This document shows, in pieces, positions 53,826 through 62,932 of a stretch of DNA of 64,000 nucleotides. Positions within the stretch are counted from its first letter, which is position 1, and the number at the start of each line of letters is the position of its first letter. A program made the translations under genes and the position numbers. The notes beneath the pieces are model-generated. The model did not search any database. It was not told where the DNA came from and saw only the letters and a list, made by a program, of their open reading frames with translations. The stretch comes from Aliiglaciecola sp041538045 (GTDB taxonomy: Bacteria > Pseudomonadota > Gammaproteobacteria > Enterobacterales > Alteromonadaceae), in NCBI RefSeq assembly GCF_041538045.1, contig NZ_JBGOSE010000010.1, positions 62,001 to 126,000 of the forward strand. The letters run 5' to 3'.

Positions 53826-54401
53826 ATGAGACAAAAAAAACACATAAAAAAGAAATTAACAGGTCAAACAAGGACTGTACTTTTATTCAATAAGCCATTT
53901 GATGTGCTCACTCAGTTTACTGATGATCAAAATCGAAAAACCCTCAAAAACTATATAGATATACCTGGTGTTTATGCTGCTGGGCGTTTAGATAGAGACA
54001 GTGAAGGGCTTTTAGTTTTGACCAATGACGGTAAGCTTCAACACAAAATTGCTAACCCTAAACAAAAAATGCCAAAAACCTATTGGGCACAAGTCGATGG
54101 CGACATTACCCAAGACGCAATCGATAAACTCTGCCTAGGGGTAGAGTTAAAAGATGGTCCCACCCTGCCCGCGCAAGTGAAAAAGATCTCGCCACCGGAT
54201 GTTTGGGAACGAACACCACCAGTAAGATTTCGGGCTAATATTCCAACAAGTTGGATTTCCCTTACTATTTGTGAAGGGCGTAACCGTCAAGTCCGTCGAA
54301 TGACTGCGGCGGTTGGCTTCCCTACTCTGCGGTTAATTCGCTACCAAATTGGTCAGTGGACAATTGACGGCTTAGATAACGGAAAATATCGAGTTTTGTA
54401 G
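53826..54401 (+). CDS. rluE: 23S rRNA pseudouridine(2457) synthase RluE
   Basis: A 191-residue RluE-type pseudouridine synthase of the RsuA family. The catalytic aspartate is D56 in AAGRLDRDSEGLLVLTNDG; LLFNKPFDVLTQF near the N terminus and ICEGRNRQVRRMTAAVGFPTLRL near the C terminus complete the family pattern. There is no S4 domain, as expected for RluE. It precedes mnmA-hflD-purB on the same strand, an order shared with other Gammaproteobacteria. Confidence 0.9.
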   Translation: MRQKKHIKKKLTGQTRTVLLFNKPFDVLTQFTDDQNRKTLKNYIDIPGVYAAGRLDRDSEGLLVLTNDGKLQHKIANPKQKMPKTYWAQVDGDITQDAIDKLCLGVELKDGPTLPAQVKKISPPDVWERTPPVRFRANIPTSWISLTICEGRNRQVRRMTAAVGFPTLRLIRYQIGQWTIDGLDNGKYRVL

Positions 54402-54549
54402 GGCGTCCAAAGGAGCAAATTTAAAAAATCGTGAGCAATCCGATTTTGGTTATAAATTAGTTCTTTTTTGTAATCCCGTGTATTTAACTAAAGGCTTTAT
54501 TTTGCTAGACTTGCCGCCCAATTTAGCAGCCAAGAATTCACCAGCCAAT

Positions 54550-55674
54550 ATGTCAAATACGAACACGACAGCAAATTTACAAAACGCTAACAAAAAAGTC
54601 ATCGTTGGAATGTCTGGCGGTGTAGATTCTTCTGTTGCCGCTTATCTTCTTCAACAACAAGGTTATCAGGTAGAAGGCCTGTTTATGAAAAACTGGGAAG
54701 AAGATGACAGTGATGAGTATTGTTTAGCCGCTGAAGATTTAGCTGACGCGCAAGCCGTAGCTGACAAACTTGGTATAGAATTACACACTATTAATTTTGC
54801 GGCTGAATACTGGGACAATGTATTCGAGTATTTTCTTGAGGAATATCGCGCTGGGCGCACGCCTAATCCCGATATTATGTGTAACAAGGAAATCAAATTT
54901 AAGGCATTTTTAGAGTTCGCTGCGGAAGATTTAGGAGCTGACTATATTGCTACGGGGCACTATGTCCGTCGTGAAAAACGAAACGACCATTGGAAAATGC
55001 TACGTGGCCTAGATAGTAATAAAGACCAAAGTTACTTCCTATATACTTTAGGTGAAGAGCACATTGCCAAAACCTTATTCCCTGTTGGCGATATTGAAAA
55101 ACCTGAAGTACGTAAAATTGCAGAACAACAAGATTTCATCACCCACGATAAAAAAGATAGCACGGGTATTTGTTTTATCGGTGAACGAAAGTTTAAAGAC
55201 TTCTTAGGCCAGTATTTACCTGCACAACCCGGTATTATCGAAACCGCAGAAGGTATTGAAATAGGTAAACATGATGGCCTTATGTTTCATACATTAGGTC
55301 AACGTAAAGGCTTGCACATCGGCGGTAAAAAAGAGTTTGGCGATGAACCTTGGTACGTTGTCGATAAAGATGTCGAGCGCAATGTTTTGATAGTAGGCCA
55401 AGGCGCTGACCATCCGGCGCTTTATTCTGTTGGCCTGATTGCTAATCAATTACACTGGGTAGACCGTTTAGGTCCGCAACAAGAAACTCGTTGTGCTGTG
55501 AAAACACGTTATCGTCAGGAAGATATTCCCTGTACAGTTACCTCCTTACCTGATGGCCAAATTAAAGTGCTTTTTGATGAACCACAAAAAGCAGTCACAC
55601 CTGGACAGTCAGCCGTATTCTATCAGCAAGATGAATGTTTAGGTGGCGGAATTATAGAGAGTTATTTGCGTTGA
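54550..55674 (+). CDS. mnmA: tRNA-specific 2-thiouridylase MnmA
   Basis: MnmA forms 2-thiouridine at tRNA wobble position 34, with ATP and sulfur from the Tus relay. The 374-residue protein has the PP-loop VGMSGGVDSSVAAYLL (residues 19-34), the two catalytic cysteines in PDIMCNKEIKF and DSTGICFIGERKF, and GATGHYVRR-type YIATGHYVRR. ATG 54550 gives the expected length; the frame to a GTG at 54478 is too long. The stop overlaps hflD (TTGA). Confidence 0.95.
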   Translation: MSNTNTTANLQNANKKVIVGMSGGVDSSVAAYLLQQQGYQVEGLFMKNWEEDDSDEYCLAAEDLADAQAVADKLGIELHTINFAAEYWDNVFEYFLEEYRAGRTPNPDIMCNKEIKFKAFLEFAAEDLGADYIATGHYVRREKRNDHWKMLRGLDSNKDQSYFLYTLGEEHIAKTLFPVGDIEKPEVRKIAEQQDFITHDKKDSTGICFIGERKFKDFLGQYLPAQPGIIETAEGIEIGKHDGLMFHTLGQRKGLHIGGKKEFGDEPWYVVDKDVERNVLIVGQGADHPALYSVGLIANQLHWVDRLGPQQETRCAVKTRYRQEDIPCTVTSLPDGQIKVLFDEPQKAVTPGQSAVFYQQDECLGGGIIESYLR

Positions 55675-56309
55675 ACATAGACCACGAAAAAGAAAAAACT
55701 TTAGCTTTAGCTGGCGTTTGTCAAGCGGCGACTTTGGTACAATCCATCGCCCGTAAAGGTGAAGCAGACACTAATGCGTTTAAAACAAGCATCAATAGCT
55801 TAGTTTTGACGGACGCACAAAGCACAATTGAAGTGTATGGCAGTATAGAAAACTTAAGAGTCGGATTAGGTACTTTGATCGGTCAATTGGGTAATACTCC
55901 TATGCAAAAAGATGCCGAAATCACACGTTATATTGCCAGCCTTTTAGGGCTCGAGCGTAAGCTTAAGAAGTCATCCAAAAGATTGGACGAACTATCTAAG
56001 CGTATTGAACAAATTCAACGACAAACAGCTCATTTAGACTTGTTTGATGAACAAATGATGAGTAATTTAGCCAGCATTTATTCGGATGTCATTAGCCCTA
56101 TGGGGTCAAAAATCCAAATTGCCGGCACCCCAGAACAATTAAAGAAGAATAGCAATCAACATAAAGTCAGAGCACTATTATTAAGCGGTTTGCGTTCAGC
56201 TGTATTATGGCGCCAGTTAGGCGGCAAAAGACGACAAATTTTATTTAACCGAAAAAGCATTGTGAGCAACGCTACTGCATTGCAACACTCTCTTCACCAA
56301 TCCCTATAG
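55671..56309 (+). CDS. hflD: HflD, regulator of phage lambda lysogenisation homologue
   Basis: A 212-residue HflD-family protein, peripheral to the inner membrane; in E. coli it lowers lambda CII activity, but its normal cellular role is unknown. Family stretches include LALAGVCQAATLVQSIAR, VYGSIENLRVGLGTL, ITRYIASLLGLERKL, and HKVRALLLSGLRSAVLWRQLGGKRRQILF. The TTG start at 55671 overlaps the mnmA stop, with GAGAG nine bases upstream. It lies 9 bp before purB. Confidence 0.92.
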   Translation: MNIDHEKEKTLALAGVCQAATLVQSIARKGEADTNAFKTSINSLVLTDAQSTIEVYGSIENLRVGLGTLIGQLGNTPMQKDAEITRYIASLLGLERKLKKSSKRLDELSKRIEQIQRQTAHLDLFDEQMMSNLASIYSDVISPMGSKIQIAGTPEQLKKNSNQHKVRALLLSGLRSAVLWRQLGGKRRQILFNRKSIVSNATALQHSLHQSL

Positions 56310-56318
56310 GAGTACTTC

Positions 56319-57692
56319 ATGGAATTGTCTGCACTCACAGCAGTTTCCCCCGTTGATGGCCGTTACGGCTCTAAAAGTTCAGCTTTAAGACACTTTTTTA
56401 GTGAATACGGTTTATTAAAATACCGTGTTCAAGTTGAAGTTCGTTGGTTGCAAAAACTAGCAGATACAGCTGAAATAACTGAAGTACCTGCATTTTCTCC
56501 AGAGTCAACAGAGCTGCTTAACAGTATAGTTGACAATTTCAGTGAAGATGATGCATTGCGTATTAAAACCATCGAAAGAACCACCAATCACGATGTAAAA
56601 GCGGTTGAATACTTTTTAAAAGAAAAAGTTGAGAGCAACAGTGAACTTAACAGCGTAAACGAATTTATTCACTTTGCTTGTACCTCTGAAGACATCAATA
56701 ATTTGTCCCATGGGCTAATGTTAAGTGAAGCAAGAGACCAGGTTATTTTACCTTATTGCGATAAGTTGATTGCTGAAACAAAACGGTTAGCTATCGAATA
56801 CAAAACCATCCCTATGATGGCAAGAACCCATGGCCAGCCAGCCTCTCCAACCACTATGGGTAAAGAAATGGCTAACGTCATGCATCGTTTGCAACGTCAA
56901 TGCCAGCAAATACAAGATGTAACAATATTAGGTAAAATTAATGGTGCTGTAGGTAACTACAATGCACACATTAGTGCCTACCCTAATATTGATTGGAATG
57001 GCTTTTCTCAGTCTTTTGTAGAAAGTTTAGGACTTAATTGGAATCAATATACCACGCAAATCGAACCCCACGATTATATCGCTGAGTTATTTGATGCCAT
57101 GGCGCGTTTCAACACCATTCTTATCGATTTTGATCGTGATGTTTGGGGGTATATTGCTTTAGGTCACTTTAAGCAAAAAACCATTGCCGGTGAAATTGGT
57201 TCTTCAACCATGCCTCATAAAGTGAATCCTATTGATTTTGAAAATTCAGAAGGCAACTTAGGGTTAGCCAATGCGATGTTTAACCATTTGGCCACTAAGC
57301 TACCGATTTCAAGATGGCAGCGTGACCTTACTGACTCAACTGTATTGAGAAATCTAGGTGTCGGTATGGGTTACTCGGTGATTGCCTATGAATCGACCTT
57401 AAAAGGTATCAGTAAGTTACAAGTTAACGAACAAAGTCTAAGAAACGAACTTGATAGCAATTGGGAATTATTGGCCGAGCCGATTCAAACGGTTATGCGT
57501 CGTTATGGTATTGAAAAACCTTATGAGAAGTTAAAAGAACTCACCCGTGGTAAAAAAGTTGATCAGGGTGCCATTGCTGAATTTATTGATAACCTCGACT
57601 TACCAAGCAATGTAAAAACGGAATTAAAACAAATCTCACCTGCTAATTACATTGGTGATGCAATTGCTTTGGTTGAAAAAATCACAGCATAA
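56319..57692 (+). CDS. purB: Adenylosuccinate lyase
   Basis: PurB performs two fumarate-releasing steps in purine synthesis (SAICAR to AICAR, adenylosuccinate to AMP). The 457-residue protein has VSPVDGRYGSKSSALRHFFSEYGL at the N terminus, ARTHGQPASPTTMGKEMA with the catalytic histidine, and the fumarase-superfamily signature GSSTMPHKVNPIDFEN with the catalytic serine loop. AGGAG precedes the ATG. The gene ends 35 bp from a convergent hydrolase gene. Confidence 0.97.
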   Translation: MELSALTAVSPVDGRYGSKSSALRHFFSEYGLLKYRVQVEVRWLQKLADTAEITEVPAFSPESTELLNSIVDNFSEDDALRIKTIERTTNHDVKAVEYFLKEKVESNSELNSVNEFIHFACTSEDINNLSHGLMLSEARDQVILPYCDKLIAETKRLAIEYKTIPMMARTHGQPASPTTMGKEMANVMHRLQRQCQQIQDVTILGKINGAVGNYNAHISAYPNIDWNGFSQSFVESLGLNWNQYTTQIEPHDYIAELFDAMARFNTILIDFDRDVWGYIALGHFKQKTIAGEIGSSTMPHKVNPIDFENSEGNLGLANAMFNHLATKLPISRWQRDLTDSTVLRNLGVGMGYSVIAYESTLKGISKLQVNEQSLRNELDSNWELLAEPIQTVMRRYGIEKPYEKLKELTRGKKVDQGAIAEFIDNLDLPSNVKTELKQISPANYIGDAIALVEKITA

Positions 57693-57710
57693 CCTTCATG
57701 CACACCATGT

Positions 57711-57751
57711 TTATCGTTCCAAGTTGGTTAAATACCTGCTTGGAGCGATAA
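57711..57751. terminator. Inverted repeat at the end of the hydrolase gene, next to purB
   Basis: TTATCGTTCCAAG and CTTGGAGCGATAA pair over 13 positions with a single G-U-type mismatch and a 15-base loop. It overlaps the stop codon of the convergent minus-strand gene. No clear T-run is seen. Confidence 0.4.
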
Positions 57752-58309
57752 TATCTGCTTAATTTCTTGCGTAAAAGTTGACTCAGCGTCTTTATTGTAT
57801 CCCCTTGAAGCCAAGTTCATAAAACCATGTTCGAACTCTGTCTTTTGGCACTTCACATTGTCATGTAAAGCTAACTCCTCGATAACTGTGTCTATATTGA
57901 AATTAGGTTCTTTATGAGGGAAGTAAAGTTGGCTTGGTATACAGGGTTTTAGCTTTGTAAAAAAGCGTATTTGTCCAGGATAAAACCCATAAAATCTATC
58001 AATACTTTGAGAATAATCTTTTTCGCTTAGCAGTTTATACAGGGTTGCTGCCCCAGCACTAAAACCAATTACTGTTTTGGTGGCAAGGCTGGCTGCCAAA
58101 GCGGCTGAAATTCGCATGGCATATTTTTCGATGCCGCCTGCTCGTTGAAATGCTGAATAGGCCAAAGCTTCATCCGTAAAGTTAACCGAAGAGATATAAG
58201 GACTGACAATGGTTAATTGCCAGTCCGCAGGTAAAACTTGGTTACACCATTGTTTGAAGGACGCCGTTTGTCCAAAAATATCCGAACAAACCACTAACTG
58301 ATGAACCAT
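57728..58309 (-). CDS. Small alpha/beta hydrolase (dienelactone hydrolase-like)
   Basis: A 193-residue protein with the alpha/beta hydrolase nucleophile elbow VIGFSAGAATL (S84) and a likely catalytic histidine in FEHGFMNLASRGY near the C terminus; the surrounding FYGFYPGQIR is typical of dienelactone hydrolases. It is smaller than most of that family and has no signal peptide, so it works in the cytoplasm. It follows an SDR gene by 25 bases and is the last gene of the acyl-CoA dehydrogenase operon. Substrate unknown; an ester or thioester intermediate is plausible. Confidence 0.7.
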   Translation of the reverse strand: MVHQLVVCSDIFGQTASFKQWCNQVLPADWQLTIVSPYISSVNFTDEALAYSAFQRAGGIEKYAMRISAALAASLATKTVIGFSAGAATLYKLLSEKDYSQSIDRFYGFYPGQIRFFTKLKPCIPSQLYFPHKEPNFNIDTVIEELALHDNVKCQKTEFEHGFMNLASRGYNKDAESTFTQEIKQILSLQAGI

Positions 58310-58334
58310 GGAATTACCTTTATTGATGATGTAT

Positions 58335-59099
58335 TTACGCCATCATACCACCATCAACCACAACTGTAGTGCCAGTTGTGTAACTTGATGCATCGGATAC
58401 CAAGTACAACACAGTCCCCGCCATTTCATCAGGATCAGCTACTCGGCCTAATGGAATAATTTGCAGAGCTTGTTTTAGGATCTTATCGTTAGTAGTTAAC
58501 GCCGACGCAAATTTGGTGTCTGTCAAACCTGGCAATAATGCATTTACTCGAATGTTCAAACTGCCACATTCCTTGGCGAATGCTTTTGTCATGCTTACCA
58601 CTGCAGCTTTTGATATGGAGTAAATACCTTGCATATCGCCTGGTGACAATGCATTCACAGAAGCGGTATTTAAGATCACGCCACCGCCCTGCTCTTTCAT
58701 CATTTTACCGGCAGCCACTGACATAAAGAAATAACCTCGAATATTCACATCTACAGTTTTATCGTAGGCGGCAAGATCTGTATCTAAAATGTGACCAAAA
58801 AATGGATTGGCCGCAGCGTTATTCACTAAAATATCTAGTTGACCAAACTGTTCTTTGATTTGCGCAAAGGTAGCATCTATTTGTGCGATTTCTCCCACGT
58901 GGCAAGCCATAGCATGGGCTTTACCGCCATTATCGCGAATGCTCTGGGCAACGGCTTCACAACCATCAATTTTACGGCTAGAGACGATCACCTCAGCACC
59001 ATATGTAGCCAATAATCTAGCTATCGACTCACCAATACCTCGACTAGCGCCGGTGACTAATGCTACTTTTCCAGTTAAATCGAATAAATTCTTGTTCAT
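58335..59099 (-). CDS. SDR family oxidoreductase (first of two)
   Basis: A 254-residue classical short-chain dehydrogenase/reductase. Nucleotide binding TGASRGIGESIA, NNAAANP, the catalytic triad with S in LNTASVNALS, and Y-x3-K in YSISKAA are present, as is the VNALLPGLTDTKFA segment. It resembles beta-oxidation-related or FabG-like SDRs. Lies 86 bp downstream of the second SDR and 25 bp before the hydrolase. Substrate not known. Confidence 0.88.
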   Translation of the reverse strand: MNKNLFDLTGKVALVTGASRGIGESIARLLATYGAEVIVSSRKIDGCEAVAQSIRDNGGKAHAMACHVGEIAQIDATFAQIKEQFGQLDILVNNAAANPFFGHILDTDLAAYDKTVDVNIRGYFFMSVAAGKMMKEQGGGVILNTASVNALSPGDMQGIYSISKAAVVSMTKAFAKECGSLNIRVNALLPGLTDTKFASALTTNDKILKQALQIIPLGRVADPDEMAGTVLYLVSDASSYTTGTTVVVDGGMMA

Positions 59100-59185
59100 T
59101 TTGTGTTCCTGTAGTTTTTCTTCTTCAATATCTTCAAGGTAAAATATTAGTAGCGCCCATTAATTAGGGCACTAAATCACGCTAT

Positions 59186-59950
59186 TTAAGCAGTTAACCC
59201 GCCGTCTAACACCATGGAATGGCCGGTCATAAAACTTGACTCATCACTACATAACCAAGCAATGGCATAGGCAATTTCGTCTACTTCTCCAAGCCGTTTC
59301 ATTGGATTAGCTCTGACTAGGGTGTTTTGCTGTTTTTCGTTAAAATTGGCCAGTACATTTTCAACCATTGGGGTCTTGACAAAACTAGGACAAACCGCAT
59401 TAACACGAATATTTGATCTTGCATATTCAATAGCAACAGATTTAGTTAATCCAATTACCCCATGTTTAGATGCGCCGTAAGCAGCAATAGTTGGAGCACC
59501 AGAGACTCCAGCCACCGAGGCTAAATTGATTACCTGTCCACCGCCTACTGTCAGCATGTGGGCTATGGCTTGTTTCATGCAATACCAAACACCCGTTAGA
59601 TTGATGGCGATATTTCGATGAAAATCTTCATCTGGCACATCTAACATGCGTGCTGGTGTATGATCGACACCGGCATTGTTAAGGGACACATGAATCTGAC
59701 CAAACTTATCGATGGCTGCAGCGTAAAAAGCTTTAACTGAATCATTTTGAGTCACGTCTAGTTCACAAAATGCGACTGAATAACCCTGCTCTTGCAGGGA
59801 TTGACTTAAGGCCTCACCGGCTGCCACATTGCGATCACCGAAAAAGACTTTTGCTCCTCGTGACGCAAGAAGCTCAGTGGTTTTAGCGCCTATCCCAGAT
59901 GCGCCACCAGTCACCACAATATGCTTGTTTTCTACGTTAGCTGCTTTCAT
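59186..59950 (-). CDS. SDR family oxidoreductase (second, glucose-1-dehydrogenase-like)
   Basis: A 254-residue classical SDR with TGGASGIGAKTTELLA, NNAGVDHTPARML, catalytic S in LASVAGVSGAP, Y-x3-K in YGASKHG and VCPSFVKTPMV; the LNNAGV and TGHSMVLDGGLTA segments are typical. It may oxidise a 3-hydroxyacyl or alcohol intermediate. Its start overlaps the end of the NADPH oxidoreductase gene by 4 bases, so the two are coupled. It is distinct in sequence from its 254-residue neighbour, and thus not a recent duplication. Confidence 0.88.
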   Translation of the reverse strand: MKAANVENKHIVVTGGASGIGAKTTELLASRGAKVFFGDRNVAAGEALSQSLQEQGYSVAFCELDVTQNDSVKAFYAAAIDKFGQIHVSLNNAGVDHTPARMLDVPDEDFHRNIAINLTGVWYCMKQAIAHMLTVGGGQVINLASVAGVSGAPTIAAYGASKHGVIGLTKSVAIEYARSNIRVNAVCPSFVKTPMVENVLANFNEKQQNTLVRANPMKRLGEVDEIAYAIAWLCSDESSFMTGHSMVLDGGLTA

Positions 59951-60954
59951 GATGTATGGTCCACCTTAAGTACTAACTTACCGAAGTTTTCGCCTCTGAA
60001 AAGCATCAGTAAAGTGTCAGGGAAAGTTTCAAGCCCTTCAACCACATGTTCTTTAGCAATCAGCTTACCTTCGCCAATCCAGCCCGACATTTCACCAGCT
60101 GCTTTACCGTAGTTTTCAATATTATCAAATACTACAATCCCTTCCATACGCGCGCGATTTACCAATAGCGTTAAATAATTTGAAGGTCCTTTAACGGCGG
60201 TTGTATTGTTGTATTGACTGATTGCCCCACAAATAACAATTCTGGCTTTCATGTTTATTTGAGTAAGGACGTCATCAAGAATTTCACCACCCACGTTATC
60301 GAAAAACACATCAACACCGTCAGGGCACTGTTCTTTCAGGGCTTTTTTCACATTTGAATTTTTGTAATCAACGACACCATCAAATCCGAGCTCATCAACT
60401 AGGTAACGACATTTGTCTTCGCCACCGGCAATACCCACTACGCGACAACCTTTGATTTTAGCAATTTGACCGACGACTGTGCCCACCGCCCCTGCTGCAC
60501 CAGAGACCACTACTGTTTCACCGGCTTTTGGCTGTCCAGTATCTAAAATACCGAAATAAGCTGTCATACCAGGCATGCCTAATACCCCTAAATACCGTTC
60601 GAGTGGTGCTAGACTAGGATCAACTTTATAAACCCCTTGAGTTGAAATAACAGCGAAATCACATACACCAAAACCACCATATACAAAATCCCCTGCAGTA
60701 AAATTGGGGTCCGTGGATTCTAGTACTTCACCTACGCCACCGGCGCGCATCACTTCCCCAATCTCAACAGGTGGAATGTAGGATTTACCTTCATTCATCC
60801 AACCACGCATAGCTGGATCCAGAGAAATATAAAGCACTTTTACTTTGATTTGCTTTTCCTGAAGATCAGGTAATTCAGTGGTTACTAAATTCCAGTTATC
60901 TGCGATCGGCGTTCCCACGGGGCGAGACGCCAAAAGAAATTGTCTGCTTTTCAT
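59947..60954 (-). CDS. NADP-dependent medium-chain oxidoreductase (2-alkenal reductase-like)
   Basis: A 335-residue zinc-free MDR-family reductase related to prostaglandin/leukotriene reductase and CurA/YncB, which reduce alpha,beta-unsaturated carbonyl compounds. Visible are RPVGTPIADNWNLV, LDPAMRGWMNEGKSYIPPV, MTAYFGILD, VVSGAAGAVGTVVGQIAKIKGCRVVGIAGGEDKCRYL and FFDNVGGEILD. ATG 60954 has AGGAG nine bases upstream; the frame reaching 60990 is not supported. It lies 26 bp after the acyl-CoA dehydrogenase. Confidence 0.9.
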   Translation of the reverse strand: MKSRQFLLASRPVGTPIADNWNLVTTELPDLQEKQIKVKVLYISLDPAMRGWMNEGKSYIPPVEIGEVMRAGGVGEVLESTDPNFTAGDFVYGGFGVCDFAVISTQGVYKVDPSLAPLERYLGVLGMPGMTAYFGILDTGQPKAGETVVVSGAAGAVGTVVGQIAKIKGCRVVGIAGGEDKCRYLVDELGFDGVVDYKNSNVKKALKEQCPDGVDVFFDNVGGEILDDVLTQINMKARIVICGAISQYNNTTAVKGPSNYLTLLVNRARMEGIVVFDNIENYGKAAGEMSGWIGEGKLIAKEHVVEGLETFPDTLLMLFRGENFGKLVLKVDHTS

Positions 60955-60980
60955 AATAATTGACTCCTTTTTGTCTGTGT

Positions 60981-62783
60981 TTAGAACCATTCAGGTTGCA
61001 TGTCGCTGCAACTGCTGTCGAATGCTTGCAGTAATTTTAAATCTCTATCTATCAAAGGGAGTTCCCAATTGACGTAATATTTCGCCGCTTGAATTTTGCC
61101 AAGGTAATATGACTTATCTTCAGCTTTGCATTCTGCCAATGCTTTTTCCGCCACGTTTGCTTGACGGATCCAAATCCAACTCATCACAATGCTCGAAAAT
61201 ACATTCATGAAACATTGTGCATTAGCCAGTAAATTAGGCAGCTTTTCATTTCGCAATGCTTCTCCAAGCACTGGAATTAGCGGTTGCATTTTTGCCATAT
61301 AGTCCAAAGTGGATTTCACTAAAGGAGCACAGTTATCTCCAGTCGCGGTGTTAAAATCGGCTAGAATGCGGGTTTGCAATGTGTTTAAACCTGCACCATT
61401 TGCTTGCCATAACTTACGGGTAAGCAGATCTAAGGCTTGAATACCATTAGTGCCTTCATGGATTGGGTTAAGACGGTTATCACGCCAGCATTGTTCCACT
61501 GGGTATTCTCGTGTGTATCCAGCGCCACCTAGAATTTGTATGGCTAAATCATTAGCCTTGACCCCAAATTCGGATGGCCAAGCTTTGACCACAGGTGTTA
61601 ATAAATCTAATAACTCCTCCGTCATCTTTCTTTCTTCGGTTGATTCAAGTGTTTTTGCGTCATCCACTAACCGAGCAGCATACAAACACAGGGACATAGC
61701 CCCTTCCACGTAAGATTTTTGTGCCAACAGCATGCGTTTCACATCACCGTGATTGATAATTTCGGTGGCCGGATCCGTCGGTGCATTTTTAGGGGGAACA
61801 CGACCTTGGGTGCGATCCTTTGCATAAGCTAAAGAATATTGGTAACCGCTATACCCAATCATGGCGGCACCAAAACCAACCCCTATACGCGCCTCATTCA
61901 TCATCAAAAACATGTACTTAAGACCTTGATGGGCTTCACCAACTAAGTACCCATGACAATCACCATTCTCACCGAAACTTAACGCTGTCGACGTGGCACC
62001 GCGATAGCCCATTTTGTGGATCAGTCCAGCCAAGGCAACGTCATTATTAGTGCTTGGTTCACCCGATTCATCTAAACGATATTTAGGCACAACAAACAGA
62101 GAAATTCCTTTGACTCCCGCTGGCGCGCCCTGAATTTTAGCCAGTACTAAATGTATAATATTGTTAGATAACTGATGTTCACCGGCAGAGATATATAATT
62201 TGCTTCCCTTAATGCGGTAGCTACCATCTTCAGCTTCCACGGCACTGGTGCGGATATCCGCCAATGAAGAGCCTGCATGGGGTTCCGTTAACGCCATAGT
62301 GCCGGTAAATTCACCGGTTAACATTCGCGGCATAAATTGCTCTTTGAGGTTCTCAGACGCAAAGTTACCAATTACATTGGCGGCTGCTACGGTTAAGAAG
62401 GCATAGGCTGAACTCGATGGATTGGCAGCCATAAAATAGCCTGAGGTTGCCATCATGATTGTTTCTGGAAGCTGCATTCCACCTTCTTCAAAATCATAAC
62501 GACCGGCCATAAAGCCTGCTTCGTTATAAGCATCAAATGCTTCTTTCACTTGCGGGATCATGTGTACGGTTTTACCGTCAAACTTAGGCTCATCAGCATC
62601 GGCTATGGCATTATGGTCTGCAAACTTCTCGGTAGCGATTTTGTTTGCTGTCGATAAAATGGCATCGAAGGTTTCTTTATTATGTTCGGTAAAACGTTCA
62701 CGTTGCAGAAGTGATTCAATATTTAATACTTCGTACAGTTGAAAGGGTAGTTCTTTTGGGTGGATCAATTCTTCATTCATCAT
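60981..62783 (-). CDS. Acyl-CoA dehydrogenase, about 600-residue type
   Basis: A 600-residue acyl-CoA dehydrogenase of the longer group (similar to DmdC/AcdA-like proteins with a C-terminal extension), distinct from FadE upstream. Motifs: TGTMALTEPHAGSSLADIRT for FAD and substrate, ISAGEHQLSNNIIHLVLA, and ILGGAGYTREYPVEQCWRDNRLNPIHEGTNGIQALDLL, containing the catalytic glutamate. The extra C-terminal domain begins near residue 465. First gene of a minus-strand operon, divergent from a GlxA-type regulator. Preferred acyl substrate unknown. Confidence 0.92.
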   Translation of the reverse strand: MMNEELIHPKELPFQLYEVLNIESLLQRERFTEHNKETFDAILSTANKIATEKFADHNAIADADEPKFDGKTVHMIPQVKEAFDAYNEAGFMAGRYDFEEGGMQLPETIMMATSGYFMAANPSSSAYAFLTVAAANVIGNFASENLKEQFMPRMLTGEFTGTMALTEPHAGSSLADIRTSAVEAEDGSYRIKGSKLYISAGEHQLSNNIIHLVLAKIQGAPAGVKGISLFVVPKYRLDESGEPSTNNDVALAGLIHKMGYRGATSTALSFGENGDCHGYLVGEAHQGLKYMFLMMNEARIGVGFGAAMIGYSGYQYSLAYAKDRTQGRVPPKNAPTDPATEIINHGDVKRMLLAQKSYVEGAMSLCLYAARLVDDAKTLESTEERKMTEELLDLLTPVVKAWPSEFGVKANDLAIQILGGAGYTREYPVEQCWRDNRLNPIHEGTNGIQALDLLTRKLWQANGAGLNTLQTRILADFNTATGDNCAPLVKSTLDYMAKMQPLIPVLGEALRNEKLPNLLANAQCFMNVFSSIVMSWIWIRQANVAEKALAECKAEDKSYYLGKIQAAKYYVNWELPLIDRDLKLLQAFDSSCSDMQPEWF

Positions 62784-62932
62784 GCGTATCCTTGATTAGA
62801 TCATGGAGCTAGCATCACATATTTACGCCCCCTCGCTAACTGTCATTATTGACTCTTTTATGGCTAATATCGCCACACATTCATAACCGTGATAAGCTTA
62901 CAAAAACCCAACTTATATAGAGACAATTTTAC

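Noticed and set aside
58335..59950. The two 254-residue SDR genes as a tandem duplication
   Set aside because: Apart from family motifs their sequences differ throughout, so they are not recent copies.
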